64,000 nt of DNA, from positions 3,720,001 through 3,784,000 of the forward strand of contig NZ_JARVHQ010000001.1 in the NCBI RefSeq assembly GCF_040459645.1. Direction: 5' to 3'. The stretch comes from Bacillus cereus group sp. RP43 (GTDB lineage: Bacteria > Bacillota > Bacilli > Bacillales > Bacillaceae_G). Below, one piece after another: positions 1-9,243 of the stretch. Positions within the stretch are counted from its first letter, which is position 1; every line of letters begins with the position of its first letter. The notes beneath the pieces are model-generated. The model made no database searches and was not told where the DNA came from. It worked only from the letters and a program-made list of their open reading frames with translations. Position numbers and translations under genes: made by a program.

Positions 1-375
1 CGTTGTTACAAACGACGTTAACATCGCCAAGTAGTTACGACTTTCAAATACTAATGCAATCCCTTCAATGTATGTATTACCACGTGGTACGAGCTCATAA
101 CCATCTAATTGTTGAAGTGTATTTCTTTCCATATTGCGCACATCACGAAATTGCGTCGCTGCTAACGTAAGAAATGTAATTGCAGAGAAATCTTTTTTCA
201 AAACAGACGGAATCGCAATTGCTCCTAAGGCAGCCGCAATTAATCCCATCGCGATATGAATAATTTTCCCGTGAAGCCTCGTCGGATATTGCCTCGTATC
301 GGTACGAAGCATTAACACCCTAGTTATTGTACCTGCAATTACGCCACATAAAATAGCTGGTGTATATTCAGTCAT
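1..375 (-). CDS. yphB: YIEGIA-family protein YphB/SeaA (3' end beyond window)
   Basis: Partial gene running off the left edge; only the N-terminal 125 residues are visible. The protein starts MTEYTPAILCG and carries the sequence YIEGIA near residue 105, the motif that names the family to which B. subtilis YphB (SeaA) belongs. Hydrophobic segments near residues 5-20 and 40-60 suggest a membrane protein. The ATG lies 8 bases inside the end of yphA, so the two are probably translationally coupled. In B. subtilis the order fni, yphA, yphB, der is the same. Family knowledge links SeaA to spore envelope assembly; nothing in this sequence proves that role. Confidence 0.75.
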   Translation of the reverse strand, partial: MTEYTPAILCGVIAGTITRVLMLRTDTRQYPTRLHGKIIHIAMGLIAAALGAIAIPSVLKKDFSAITFLTLAATQFRDVRNMERNTLQQLDGYELVPRGNTYIEGIALVFESRNYLAMLTSFVTT

Positions 376-979
376 GTATTACCCTCGCCTTTCTTTTACG
401 TGTTTTCCTCTTAAATTGTTCCATGTATACTGATGCCTTTGTAATCCAAAGTAAAATCGCCATAAATAAAGTGGAAACAGCAGCAACATCTAAAAAAGCT
501 AAACTGCCATATTCATAAGGAAAATGTAATTTACGAAAAATAAGCGTCACCAACAATTCCCCTTGTAACATCCCTATATATAAAGAGCATAATCGTAATA
601 TGCGATCCCCGTGCAATAAAACCGATGCATACACAAGCGCACCACTTAACAGCAACAACCTATCAACCACAATCCAAATTGGATCATATACTTCTAACAA
701 ATGAAAGCTTGTATATAACATTGCAATGATAAGTGCCGAAAGTAAGGTATATAATTTTTTCCAAATAGAATATAACGTGATGCATACAAAAGAAATAATA
801 CAAAGAAAAAGGGCATTTACCGATATCGTGAAAGAAGCAATCGTCACATTTAACGGAGAACAAATAATAAAAATTAATATACAAGCACTTATCTTCCAAC
901 GAATAGATTCCTTTTTCATAAAAAAGGTCACGACAATCCAGCCTATCCAAGCAACAAAATAAAAAGTACTCCCATCCAT
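368..979 (-). CDS. yphA: YphA, multi-pass membrane protein of unknown function
   Basis: A 203-residue protein made of hydrophobic segments separated by short loops, with a basic tail (KRKTRKRKARVIHD), so an integral membrane protein. An upstream in-frame ATG at 1003 exists, but a GGAGGTGA ribosome site sits 5 bases before the ATG at 979, so MDGSTFYF is chosen. It overlaps yphB by 8 bases. Its identity rests on position between ypzI/fni and yphB as in B. subtilis, and on length; no functional motif is visible. Function unknown. Confidence 0.72.
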   Translation of the reverse strand: MDGSTFYFVAWIGWIVVTFFMKKESIRWKISACILIFIICSPLNVTIASFTISVNALFLCIISFVCITLYSIWKKLYTLLSALIIAMLYTSFHLLEVYDPIWIVVDRLLLLSGALVYASVLLHGDRILRLCSLYIGMLQGELLVTLIFRKLHFPYEYGSLAFLDVAAVSTLFMAILLWITKASVYMEQFKRKTRKRKARVIHD

Positions 980-1096
980 CACTTCACCTCCTATGTTTTC
1001 CATTATGGGAACTTTTTATGAAAGTTAATCCTCCTTTTCTTTGTGCATAGTTTTTCCCATAACAGCAAAACTTTTAATAAGGAGGTGTAACTCACA

Positions 1097-1231
1097 ATGG
1101 GTAAAGATCGCCAAGAACGAAAGCTAAGAGAATCACGCCGCGTTGAATCTGATCGCGACCAATCACTTCAATATCCCGGTGCAACAAGTCTTGATACACC
1201 GGAGCAAGCTCGAAAGCAGAATCAGCATTAA
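1097..1231 (+). CDS. ypzI: YpzI, small hydrophilic protein
   Basis: A 44-residue ORF beginning MGKDRQERKLRESRRVESDR, rich in charged residues and ending KQNQH. A strong AAGGAGGTG site lies 7 bases before the ATG. It is transcribed away from yphA, between yphA and fni, where B. subtilis carries the short gene ypzI with a very similar start. No membrane segment or known domain. Function unknown; the name comes from recollection of the B. subtilis sequence and gene order. Confidence 0.75.
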   Translation: MGKDRQERKLRESRRVESDRDQSLQYPGATSLDTPEQARKQNQH

Positions 1232-1246
1232 ATAAAGTAAAACTTC

Positions 1247-1305
1247 AGTGAAGGGGATCCATCCCCACTGATTATTAGCCCACACCAATCGGGCTTTTAT
1301 GGGCA
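1247..1305 (+). repeat. Dispersed intergenic repeat, copy A
   Basis: This 59-base stretch matches 45426-45484 at 42 of 59 positions without gaps, including an identical 15-base core (CCCCACTGATTATTA) and the blocks CCAATC and TTTTAT. Both copies follow the stop codon of a small plus-strand gene within about 20 bases. It looks like a member of a dispersed B. cereus-group repeat family. This copy ends just before a terminator hairpin. Confidence 0.6.
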
Positions 1306-1310
1306 ATACA

Positions 1311-1347
1311 AAAAGACGGTTTCGATATTGTACGAAACCGTCTTTTT
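1311..1347 (+). terminator. Terminator after ypzI
   Basis: A 14-base inverted repeat AAAAGACGGTTTCG / CGAAACCGTCTTTT closes on a short loop and ends in a T run. It is nearly symmetrical, so it could also stop leftward transcripts. The rest of 1232-1505 holds the repeat and no gene. Confidence 0.8.
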
Positions 1348-1505
1348 ACACAATTATTTTATTTCTACTCGTAATATAATTCTTTTGTTTTCACATTATA
1401 AACCCTATCACTTGATGAGGCATCAATCGTAACTATACCTGTTGTTTTTTTAGAACATGTAATAACATAATACGTATGAAGAGAAGGATTTTTAACGCTT
1501 TACCT

Positions 1506-2138
1506 CTATACGTACATAATCCGTCTCTCTATTTCATTTAACTTTCGCTCAACCTCTTTTTTCACGCCTACAATATCTTCTTTTTCTTCTGTAATTTCCC
1601 TACTCACAATGGTATTTCCTTGATCAGAAAGTAATACTACTTCAGCATTACTTAAGTTCACTTCATTTGATATATTAAAATAATAATTTACATATGAATC
1701 TTCCGATGGATTTTTATCTTCTCCTAATTCCCTTGGCAAAATTAGTGCTTCCATTCCACTTCCTGCATTCACCATTGGATTCCTATACAATTTATTCCCG
1801 ACTGCGATCGTAATATTCGCCGTTTTAATTGTTGATTGTACTGTTGTTGAACTAGAATCCCCTTCTCTTACATTTGAAGTTAATGAAGTTTCAACCTTTT
1901 TATTATATCCAGAAACCACTGTATCTTCTCTTATATTTCGTGCATGAATATTAACATCTTCACTATTATATGTAATGGGTCCTATCGTATTTTTATTATT
2001 TGAGGATACATTATCTCCTTTTTTATTAACATCCTCATCCCCTAAATTATCGTAAATTTTTTCTTGTTTCTTTTGACTCTTAAATAACAATCTCTTATCT
2101 TGTTTTATCGCTAACCAGCTATATCGAAAAGTTTGCAC
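1506..2138 (-). CDS. Hypothetical protein, unrecognised
   Basis: An ORF of 210 codons starting with GTG and no convincing ribosome site. The product has a basic N-terminal 30 residues without a clear signal peptide, a Ser/Asn/Thr-rich middle (residues about 45-115) and a C-terminal acidic, probably helical segment (EEKEDIVGVKKEVERKLNEI). I recognise no family. It sits between the fni hairpin and ypzI, where B. subtilis has nothing comparable, so it looks like an accessory insertion or a truncated gene. The true start is uncertain. It may be a remnant, because the weak start lies only about 30 bases beyond the fni hairpin and no promoter is evident. Confidence 0.5.
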   Translation of the reverse strand: MQTFRYSWLAIKQDKRLLFKSQKKQEKIYDNLGDEDVNKKGDNVSSNNKNTIGPITYNSEDVNIHARNIREDTVVSGYNKKVETSLTSNVREGDSSSTTVQSTIKTANITIAVGNKLYRNPMVNAGSGMEALILPRELGEDKNPSEDSYVNYYFNISNEVNLSNAEVVLLSDQGNTIVSREITEEKEDIVGVKKEVERKLNEIERRIMYV

Positions 2139-2168
2139 ACGTTCTGCTTACGAAAATAAAACGCAAAG

Positions 2169-2190
2169 AAATCAACCGGACGGTTGATTT
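2169..2190. terminator. Terminator hairpin after fni
   Basis: Inverted repeat AAATCAACC / GGTTGATTT around a 4-base loop lies just beyond the fni stop. The T run is better on the plus strand, but TTTCTTT follows it on the minus strand as well, so it probably works in both directions. Confidence 0.65.
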
Positions 2191-2192
2191 TT

Positions 2193-3254
<1,062 letters not shown>

Positions 3255-4403
3255 TTATTTCTTTAATTTTTTCAGTTGTTCACCAATAATATCACTTAAC
3301 TGGAAAGTAGCAGAATCAGCATTTGGCTCATATTGGCTATAATCTTCTGTTACATTATTTTCTTCAAGCGTTTCTTTTATGCTTAAAGAAATACGTTTTT
3401 CTGCTACATGTACTTCAAGTACTTTCACTTTTACTTCTTGTCCCATTTCCAGTACTTCATTTGGATTTTTCACGTGACGATTTGCAATTTGAGATACATG
3501 CACAAGCCCTTCAACACCAGGTAAAATTTCAACAAATGCACCGAATGTAACAAGGCGTTTTACTACTCCCTCACGAATATCTCCAGCCTTTATTTCGCCA
3601 GCAACATTTTCCCAAGGTCCCGGCTGAGCTGCTTTAATTGATAAAGAAATACGTTGCGTATCAGCATCAACAGATAACACTTTTACCTTTACCTTTTGAC
3701 CTTGCTCTAATACTTCAGAAGGTTGCTCTACACGTTCGTATGAAATTTGTGAAATGTGAACTAAACCGTCCACACCACCAACGTTAACGAAAGCACCAAA
3801 ATCCGTTAATCGTTGTACTGTTCCTGCAACAATATCCCCTTCTTTTAACGAAGAGATTGCTTCTTTTTTCTTAGAATCTAGTTCTAGTTCTACTACCGCT
3901 TTATGTGAAAGAATAACACGATTTTTTTCACGGTCTAATTCAACAATTTTCACCGCTAATGTTTTTCCTTTATAGTCAGCAAAGTCTTCTACATAATGTA
4001 CCTCTACAAGTGAAGCTGGGATAAAACCACGAACACCAAGGTCCACAACTAACCCACCATTCACGATATCTTTTACAGTAACATCAAATACATGACCAGA
4101 ATTAAATTTTTCTTGTAATTCTACCCACGCTTTTTCTGCGTCAACAGCTCTCTTAGATAAAACAAGATCGTCATCTTCTAATTTAATAATTTTCAATTCA
4201 AGTGTTTGATCTAATTCTACAACATCGCTTGCTTTTTCAATATGAACGTTAGCTAATTCACTAATCGGAATTACGCCATCTGTTTTGTATCCAACATTTA
4301 CAAGCACTTGTTTCTCTTCAACTTTCGTTACAGAACCTGTAACAACGTCACCAACTTGTAATTCTTTTGAATTCATAACTTCTTCATTCATTTTCTCTAC
4401 CAT
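3255..4403 (-). CDS. ypfD: S1-domain RNA-binding protein YpfD (ribosomal protein S1 homologue)
   Basis: A 382-residue protein with four consecutive S1 RNA-binding domains, at roughly residues 17-86, 102-167, 188-256 and 273-341. Each shows the pattern G..V.G.V......G..V......G..P.S. It resembles the B. subtilis S1 homologue YpfD rather than the six-domain Gram-negative S1. GGAGG lies 7 bases before the chosen ATG; a second ATG four codons on is less well spaced. It follows cmk in the order seen across Bacillus. A role in RNA binding and translation is family knowledge; the exact function in Bacillus is unclear. Confidence 0.92.
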   Translation of the reverse strand: MVEKMNEEVMNSKELQVGDVVTGSVTKVEEKQVLVNVGYKTDGVIPISELANVHIEKASDVVELDQTLELKIIKLEDDDLVLSKRAVDAEKAWVELQEKFNSGHVFDVTVKDIVNGGLVVDLGVRGFIPASLVEVHYVEDFADYKGKTLAVKIVELDREKNRVILSHKAVVELELDSKKKEAISSLKEGDIVAGTVQRLTDFGAFVNVGGVDGLVHISQISYERVEQPSEVLEQGQKVKVKVLSVDADTQRISLSIKAAQPGPWENVAGEIKAGDIREGVVKRLVTFGAFVEILPGVEGLVHVSQIANRHVKNPNEVLEMGQEVKVKVLEVHVAEKRISLSIKETLEENNVTEDYSQYEPNADSATFQLSDIIGEQLKKLKK

Positions 4404-4699
4404 GGAAATACCTCCCTACAGAATTGACAAAGCATTTTTATGTATATACGAAATGAAAACAAATGTTTTCATTTGCATGTTTAAGAATTTATCCTCACAT
4501 ATTCTGTTTCAATACAGTTCACAAGAAACAATATTAAACCTATATAAATAGTATACAGCAAAATCATCTTGAAGAAAGTATGATTTGAAATATAATAGCG
4601 AATATATTCTGACAGTTTTTTTCCTCTGTAACTAACTTCTTATAAATTAGCCCATTTGTCAAGAAAAGAGACTTATAATTCACTTATCCTTTACATTTC

Positions 4700-4730
4700 A
4701 AAAAAAAAAAAAAAGAGGATAGTCCTCTTT
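4700..4730 (-). terminator. Terminator of cmk
   Basis: The stem AAAGAGGA / TCCTCTTT is followed on the minus strand by about 14 T residues, directly after the cmk stop at 4733. The 4404-4699 stretch downstream shows no gene and presumably contains a ypfD promoter. Confidence 0.85.
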
Positions 4731-4732
4731 CT

Positions 4733-5410
4733 TTATTTCGCAAATACTCCTGAAACAATACCCATAATTTTTTGGACAACTTCTTCAATTGATAAAGAAG
4801 TTGTATCTAATTCCAATGCATCATCAGCTTTTTTCAAAGGAGAAACTTCGCGTTCTGAATCTAATTTATCACGTCTAGCAATTTCTTCTTTTAACTGCTC
4901 TAAATTAGAATCGAAACCTTTATTCATATTTTCTAAATGTCTTCTTTCCGCTCTTTCTTCTACAGAAGCAAGCATAAAGATTTTCACTTCAGCATCTGGT
5001 AGTACATGTGTACCAATATCACGACCATCCATTACTACGCCGCCTTTTTTAGCTAATCCTTGTTGACGACGTACCATTTCTTCACGAACAAGACGATGCT
5101 TTGCTACAATAGATACGCGATTCGTCACATCTGGCGTACGAATCACTTCAGAAACATCTTGTCCATTTAAAAATACAAGTTGTGTATTTTCCCCTTGCTG
5201 AAATTCAATATTCACATTTTTTACAACTTCCATTAACTTTTCTTCATTTTCAATATCCACTTTTTGTTCAAGGGCTGCATATGTAATAGTACGGTACATT
5301 GCGCCTGTATCAATGTAAACATATGAAAGTTTTTTTGCAACAACTTTTGCAACTGTACTTTTCCCAGCAGCCGCTGGACCATCTATAGCAATCGAAATTC
5401 GTTTATCCAT
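4733..5410 (-). CDS. cmk: Cytidylate (CMP/dCMP) kinase
   Basis: Phosphorylates CMP and dCMP with ATP in pyrimidine nucleotide salvage. The 225-residue protein has the P-loop GPAAAGKST at residues 11-19, the DTGAMYR nucleotide-binding segment around 35-41, and [13 protein letters not shown] in the CMP-binding part, all typical of bacterial Cmk. The ATG is preceded by GAGGTG. It lies between ypfB and ypfD, as in B. subtilis. Strong terminator after the gene. Confidence 0.96.
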   Translation of the reverse strand: MDKRISIAIDGPAAAGKSTVAKVVAKKLSYVYIDTGAMYRTITYAALEQKVDIENEEKLMEVVKNVNIEFQQGENTQLVFLNGQDVSEVIRTPDVTNRVSIVAKHRLVREEMVRRQQGLAKKGGVVMDGRDIGTHVLPDAEVKIFMLASVEERAERRHLENMNKGFDSNLEQLKEEIARRDKLDSEREVSPLKKADDALELDTTSLSIEEVVQKIMGIVSGVFAK

Positions 5411-5540
5411 TGTAACACCTCATTTTTCACTTATAAAACAAAACGAAAAGCAGGTATTCTCCCCCTGCTTCTTCTCATTTGCTTCACGTCATTAAATCCT
5501 CAATAATTGTAGCATAATCCACCCTAGAAGAAAATGAAAA

Positions 5541-5714
5541 CTACTTATTCACCTGTAAGATTTCCACCTTATTTTTCGTGACGACACCTTCGTAATAAAC
5601 AATTTTCGATAAATATTTCACTGAAGATTTATGTATAAAAAGCAGTTGAATGACAGAAAGACAAACAAATTGAATCAGCAATATACGAATTATAATTTTC
5701 TCCACTTTTTTCAA
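5541..5714 (-). CDS. ypfB: YpfB-type small membrane protein (DUF5359)
   Basis: The longer frame opens at 5774, but a GGAAGGAGTGAG site lies 4 bases before a TTG at 5714. That gives a 57-residue protein, MKKVEKIIIRILLIQFVCL, with one membrane helix (about 6-28) and a short polar tail. Length and position upstream of cmk match B. subtilis ypfB. The B. subtilis neighbours sleB, ypeB and ypfA are absent here. Function unknown. Confidence 0.68.
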   Translation of the reverse strand: MKKVEKIIIRILLIQFVCLSVIQLLFIHKSSVKYLSKIVYYEGVVTKNKVEILQVNK

Positions 5715-5926
5715 AAAACTCACTCCTTCCCTCTCTATACTGACAGATACACTCCTATAAATTCCCATGAACAAAACCTAATCTAATAACCACTTACCGA
5801 AGCACACTTAAACTAATTAATTTTATTGTCATTTTCTAAGCATACTTTTATACATTTTCATTGTCGAATTTACTCAAAACATGTTATGTTCTAAATGTGT
5901 TTTTCAACTTGAAAGGGGTATAAGCA

Positions 5927-6901
5927 TTGAAAAGAATCCTAGTTTTACACACAGGTGGAACAATTGCAATGGAGGAAGATAAAGAAACTGGGGTCGTACA
6001 ACCAGGTGAAAAGAATCCTCTTTTAAAATTTATTCCTGATTTAGAAGGCGATGTTGATTTAATTGTCGAAGATGTGTTCCATCTTCCATCTCCTCACATG
6101 ACTCCTAGCGAAATGCTACAATTACAAGTCATCATTGACGAAAGAGTAAAACAAGACGATATTCACGGCGTAGTCATTACGCATGGTACCGATACATTAG
6201 AAGAGACAGCCTATTTTCTTGATTTAACAGTTCAAGCAACTATCCCAATCGTTGTGACAGGGGCAATGCGCTCTAGTAATGAATTAGGTGCCGATGGTCT
6301 ATATAATTTCTTATCAGCTGTAAAAGTTGCTAGTAGTAATGAAGCTGCTGAAAAAGGTGTTCTAGTCGTATTAAACGACGAAATACATTGTGCTACAAAT
6401 GTAACAAAAACGCACACAAGTAATGTCGCGACATTCCAAAGTCCACAGTACGGACCCATCGGTATGGTAACAAAACGTGGTGTTGTTTTCCATCATGCTT
6501 TAGTGCATCACGAAACATACACAGTACGACAAATTTCTAAAAACGTTGTCGTTCTAAAAGCATACGCAGGTATGGATGATACATTATTATCAGCAATCGA
6601 AACACTACCAGTAGACGGAATTGTTATTGAAGCACTTGGACAAGGTAATTTACCTCCAAGAACACTTCCAAGTCTAGAACGATTAATAGGCAAAGGAATT
6701 CCTGTCGTATTAGTGTCTCGCTGTTTCAACGGTATCGTTCAAGATGTATATTCGTATGAAGGTGGCGGCAAGCAATTAAAAGATATGGGTGTTATATTCA
6801 CATACGGTTTAAATGCTCAAAAGGCACGTATTAAATTATTAGTCGCATTAGAGAATACAAATTCTCACGAAACAATCCAAAATATGTATATGCACGATTA
6901 A
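5927..6901 (+). CDS. ansA: L-asparaginase, type I
   Basis: Hydrolyses L-asparagine to aspartate and ammonia. The 324-residue protein shows both asparaginase signatures: HTGGTIAMEE near residue 8, with the nucleophilic threonine, and THGTDTLEETA near residue 85, with the Thr-Asp pair. No signal peptide, so cytosolic. The start is TTG, preceded by GAAAGGGG. It is a single gene with its own promoter region, converging on bdr, and is transcribed opposite to its neighbours; no aspartase gene is adjacent. Confidence 0.94.
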   Translation: MKRILVLHTGGTIAMEEDKETGVVQPGEKNPLLKFIPDLEGDVDLIVEDVFHLPSPHMTPSEMLQLQVIIDERVKQDDIHGVVITHGTDTLEETAYFLDLTVQATIPIVVTGAMRSSNELGADGLYNFLSAVKVASSNEAAEKGVLVVLNDEIHCATNVTKTHTSNVATFQSPQYGPIGMVTKRGVVFHHALVHHETYTVRQISKNVVVLKAYAGMDDTLLSAIETLPVDGIVIEALGQGNLPPRTLPSLERLIGKGIPVVLVSRCFNGIVQDVYSYEGGGKQLKDMGVIFTYGLNAQKARIKLLVALENTNSHETIQNMYMHD

Positions 6902-6936
6902 AAAAGAAGCTGTCGAATTTCGACAGCTTCTTTTTA
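6901..6936. terminator. Bidirectional terminator between ansA and bdr
   Basis: The inverted repeat AAGAAGCTGTCG / CGACAGCTTCTT is flanked by A and T runs, so it can end both convergent genes. Confidence 0.85.
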
Positions 6937-7914
6937 TTTTTCTCTTAATGTAATGGTTTGCGCAATCGCATCTCCATGGAATCTACCGTTCTCGATAAAT
7001 ATTTCATTTGCGTTATTCCCAGCGGCAATTACACCTGCAATAAAAATATTTTCAGCGTTTGTTTCCATACTACCCTCTGTATAAATCGGGCGCCCTGTTT
7101 CTTCATCAATCCGAACTCCCATTTTTGTTAAGAAGCTGTGATCTGGATGGTAACCCGTCATAGCAAATACAAAATCATTTTGAATTGTATACGCTTCACC
7201 CTCTACTGTATACGTTAACGTATGCTCAGTAATTTCTTTTACATGCGCATGGAAATGCATTTGAATTGTTCCATTTCGTACTAATGCCTCAAATTCTGGC
7301 AAAATCCAAGGTTTAATACTTGGCGAGTATTCCCCGCCACGGTATAGAACTGTTACACGTGCACCCGATTTAACAAGCTCTAACGCTGCATCTACACTTG
7401 AATTTTTACCACCTATTACAACAACATCTCGATCAAAATAAGGATGTCCTTCTTTGAAATAATGAGCTACTTTGTCGAGTTTCTCACCAGGTACATCCAT
7501 ATAATTGGGATTATCATAATATCCAGTTGCAACGACAATGTACTTCGCCACATATATTTCTTTGTTTCCGTCACTCTTCGTCGTTTCAACTTTAAAAACA
7601 TCACCATCTTTTTGAACTTGTTCCACTCGTTCAAATGCATTTACACGTACAGATTTACGCTTTACTACTTCACGATAATACGCGAGCGCTTGATTACGAA
7701 ATGGCTTACGATTTTCTGTAATAAAAGCAACTTCACCAATTTCTAATTTTTCACTAGAGGAGAAAAATGTTTGATGAGTTGGATAATTATAAATTGCATT
7801 TACAATGTTTCCTTTTTCGATTACTAACGGATTTAACCCCACTTTTTGCAACGAAATCGCCGCTGCTAATCCGCATGGACCGCCTCCGATAATAATAACT
7901 GTTTCTTTTTGCAT
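6934..7914 (-). CDS. bdr: Bacillithiol disulfide reductase (YpdA/Bdr)
   Basis: NADPH-dependent flavoprotein that reduces oxidised bacillithiol. The 326-residue protein has an FAD-binding glycine motif (IIGGGPCGLAAA, residues 8-19) in which Cys14 matches the active cysteine described for YpdA. It has a second nucleotide-binding motif (VIGGKNSSVDAALE) near residue 166. C-terminal IFIAGVIAAG closes the FAD site. In B. subtilis ypdA also lies near gudB. The name thioredoxin reductase-like is sometimes used, but the CxxC redox centre is absent. Confidence 0.9.
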   Translation of the reverse strand: MQKETVIIIGGGPCGLAAAISLQKVGLNPLVIEKGNIVNAIYNYPTHQTFFSSSEKLEIGEVAFITENRKPFRNQALAYYREVVKRKSVRVNAFERVEQVQKDGDVFKVETTKSDGNKEIYVAKYIVVATGYYDNPNYMDVPGEKLDKVAHYFKEGHPYFDRDVVVIGGKNSSVDAALELVKSGARVTVLYRGGEYSPSIKPWILPEFEALVRNGTIQMHFHAHVKEITEHTLTYTVEGEAYTIQNDFVFAMTGYHPDHSFLTKMGVRIDEETGRPIYTEGSMETNAENIFIAGVIAAGNNANEIFIENGRFHGDAIAQTITLREK

Positions 7915-8023
7915 ACTCTGTTCACTCCTAGTCTTCTACCTCTGCTCTATTTATCTAAACAAGAAAAAACCTACTTACAGCAGTAGGCACCTATCTTTAT
8001 TGTATTCATTTTTCATATATTTG

Positions 8024-8554
8024 TCATCTAAACGAAACGTACATCCGATAGACATCTGCTAAAAACTGCTGAAATTTAATTCCTTGTTGCCCTAATACAT
8101 TTTCAGGATCAATTTTTCTAGCTGGATCAAGTGTTTTATGCGACACAATATCTTTTTTCGGATTCAAGCCGAAATTTTGACATAAATACGCATGATACCA
8201 AGTAAAACGAGTATACGCCTCCCAAAAGTTTACGTCGCCTCCATAACAAAGTTCCACCCCAATAGCAGCCTTATTCGCATCATAACCGAATAAATCATTA
8301 TCCGTCGGCACACTGTATCGAACATGGTACGCAACTTCATTTATAGGGACAATTTCTAATATTGTTTTATCATCTATAAATGTATGCGCCGAAGCTTTCG
8401 GTTGTATTTCATTAAAGTAATCTCGATTTCCTATTGCATTGCTACCAGGATTCCCCGTATCATGACTTACAATGAATCTTACTTTAGAAAGAGGAATTCC
8501 CGGTCGTGAACTTCCATATCCAATATAGTTACGCTCTATAGGAAACATCGCCAT
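8024..8554 (-). CDS. N-acetylmuramoyl-L-alanine amidase (Amidase_2 family)
   Basis: Zinc-dependent peptidoglycan amidase cleaving the muramoyl-L-alanine bond. The 176-residue protein is essentially one Amidase_2 domain: FIVSHDTGNPG gives the first zinc histidine, ASAHTFIDD the next, and the late DIVSHKTLDPARKIDP the third with the usual DP. There is no signal peptide or wall-binding domain, so it may be a phage-type or spore/mother-cell lysin. The frame opens at a TTG (8563), but GGGAG lies 9 bases before the ATG at 8554, which is preferred. It sits where B. subtilis has other genes between ypdA and cmk. Confidence 0.85.
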   Translation of the reverse strand: MAMFPIERNYIGYGSSRPGIPLSKVRFIVSHDTGNPGSNAIGNRDYFNEIQPKASAHTFIDDKTILEIVPINEVAYHVRYSVPTDNDLFGYDANKAAIGVELCYGGDVNFWEAYTRFTWYHAYLCQNFGLNPKKDIVSHKTLDPARKIDPENVLGQQGIKFQQFLADVYRMYVSFR

Positions 8555-8633
8555 CACTACCAACTCCCGCTCTAGAAAATTACCTTACTTCCTTATATAT
8601 GTATTCGGCAGCAATGTCCTTATAGCATATTTC

Positions 8634-8870
8634 TTACGCGAAGATAAAATCGAAAATATTTGATGTGAATACCATAAATAATACAATACTTACAGCCACT
8701 CCATAAAAACCGTAAAACCAAACACAATCTTCTTTCGTATCTAAGCCGAAAAATTTATTTACCGATTGTAATAATGTGCCACGCTTACTTTGTTTGTTTC
8801 GTAATACTTCCACTCGTTCTACAACATCTGCTGGCATCATAAATCTTTGGTCTACTGTCATTTTCATCAT
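8634..8870 (-). CDS. Small membrane protein, hypothetical
   Basis: A 78-residue protein with a polar N-terminal 45 residues and one C-terminal membrane helix (about 50-75), in which WFYGFYGVAVSI stands out. The site AAGGAGA precedes the first of two adjacent ATGs. I recall WFYGFY-containing short proteins of unknown function in B. cereus, but cannot name a family with confidence. It is followed by the amidase and preceded by a frameshifted small membrane gene. Confidence 0.65.
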   Translation of the reverse strand: MMKMTVDQRFMMPADVVERVEVLRNKQSKRGTLLQSVNKFFGLDTKEDCVWFYGFYGVAVSIVLFMVFTSNIFDFIFA

Positions 8871-8962
8871 TTATCTCTCCTTAAAATCATTTCCGTTTTG
8901 CTTATCTAAGGAAAGTATAGCACGTTTGTTCGTATAGAACAAGCGTTCTTTTTGTTTTTATT

Positions 8963-9161
8963 CTATTTTTCACCAAGCCACATAATAATTCCAAATAATA
9001 CAGCGATAATCAGCCCTTACAACAACCACTCCAAAAACCAGATACAATAAACCCTCTCCTAACATCCTAATAACACTTGTTTTCTGAACACTTTTAGTTC
9101 TTACTAGCTCACTCTCTAACTGTTTTACCCTTTCATCTAATTGATTTACTCGATTCATCAT
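8963..9161 (-). pseudogene. Small coiled-coil/membrane protein, frameshifted
   Basis: The frame starts MMNRVNQLDERVKQLESELV, a heptad-like coiled coil, and enters a membrane helix (GLLYLVFGVVVV). At 9014-9019 it then shifts into an unnatural tail, RADYRCIIWNYYVAW, ending at 8970. Removing one base in the GTAAGGG stretch restores GLIIAVLFGIIMWLGEK and a stop at 8963, a perfectly plausible rest of the helix. So the gene is either a recent one-base insertion mutant or a sequencing error. No function known. It lies just downstream of gudB. Confidence 0.65.
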
Positions 9162-9243
9162 TTCCAACACTTCTAACTAGTAACTTCAACAAAAAAACGC
9201 GATTCCCTCAAAAGGAAATCACGTTTTCTCAAAACATTATATA

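Noticed and set aside
4656..5066. Plus-strand ORF antisense to cmk
   Set aside because: Shadow of cmk, running into the poly-A tract of its terminator; no ribosome site.
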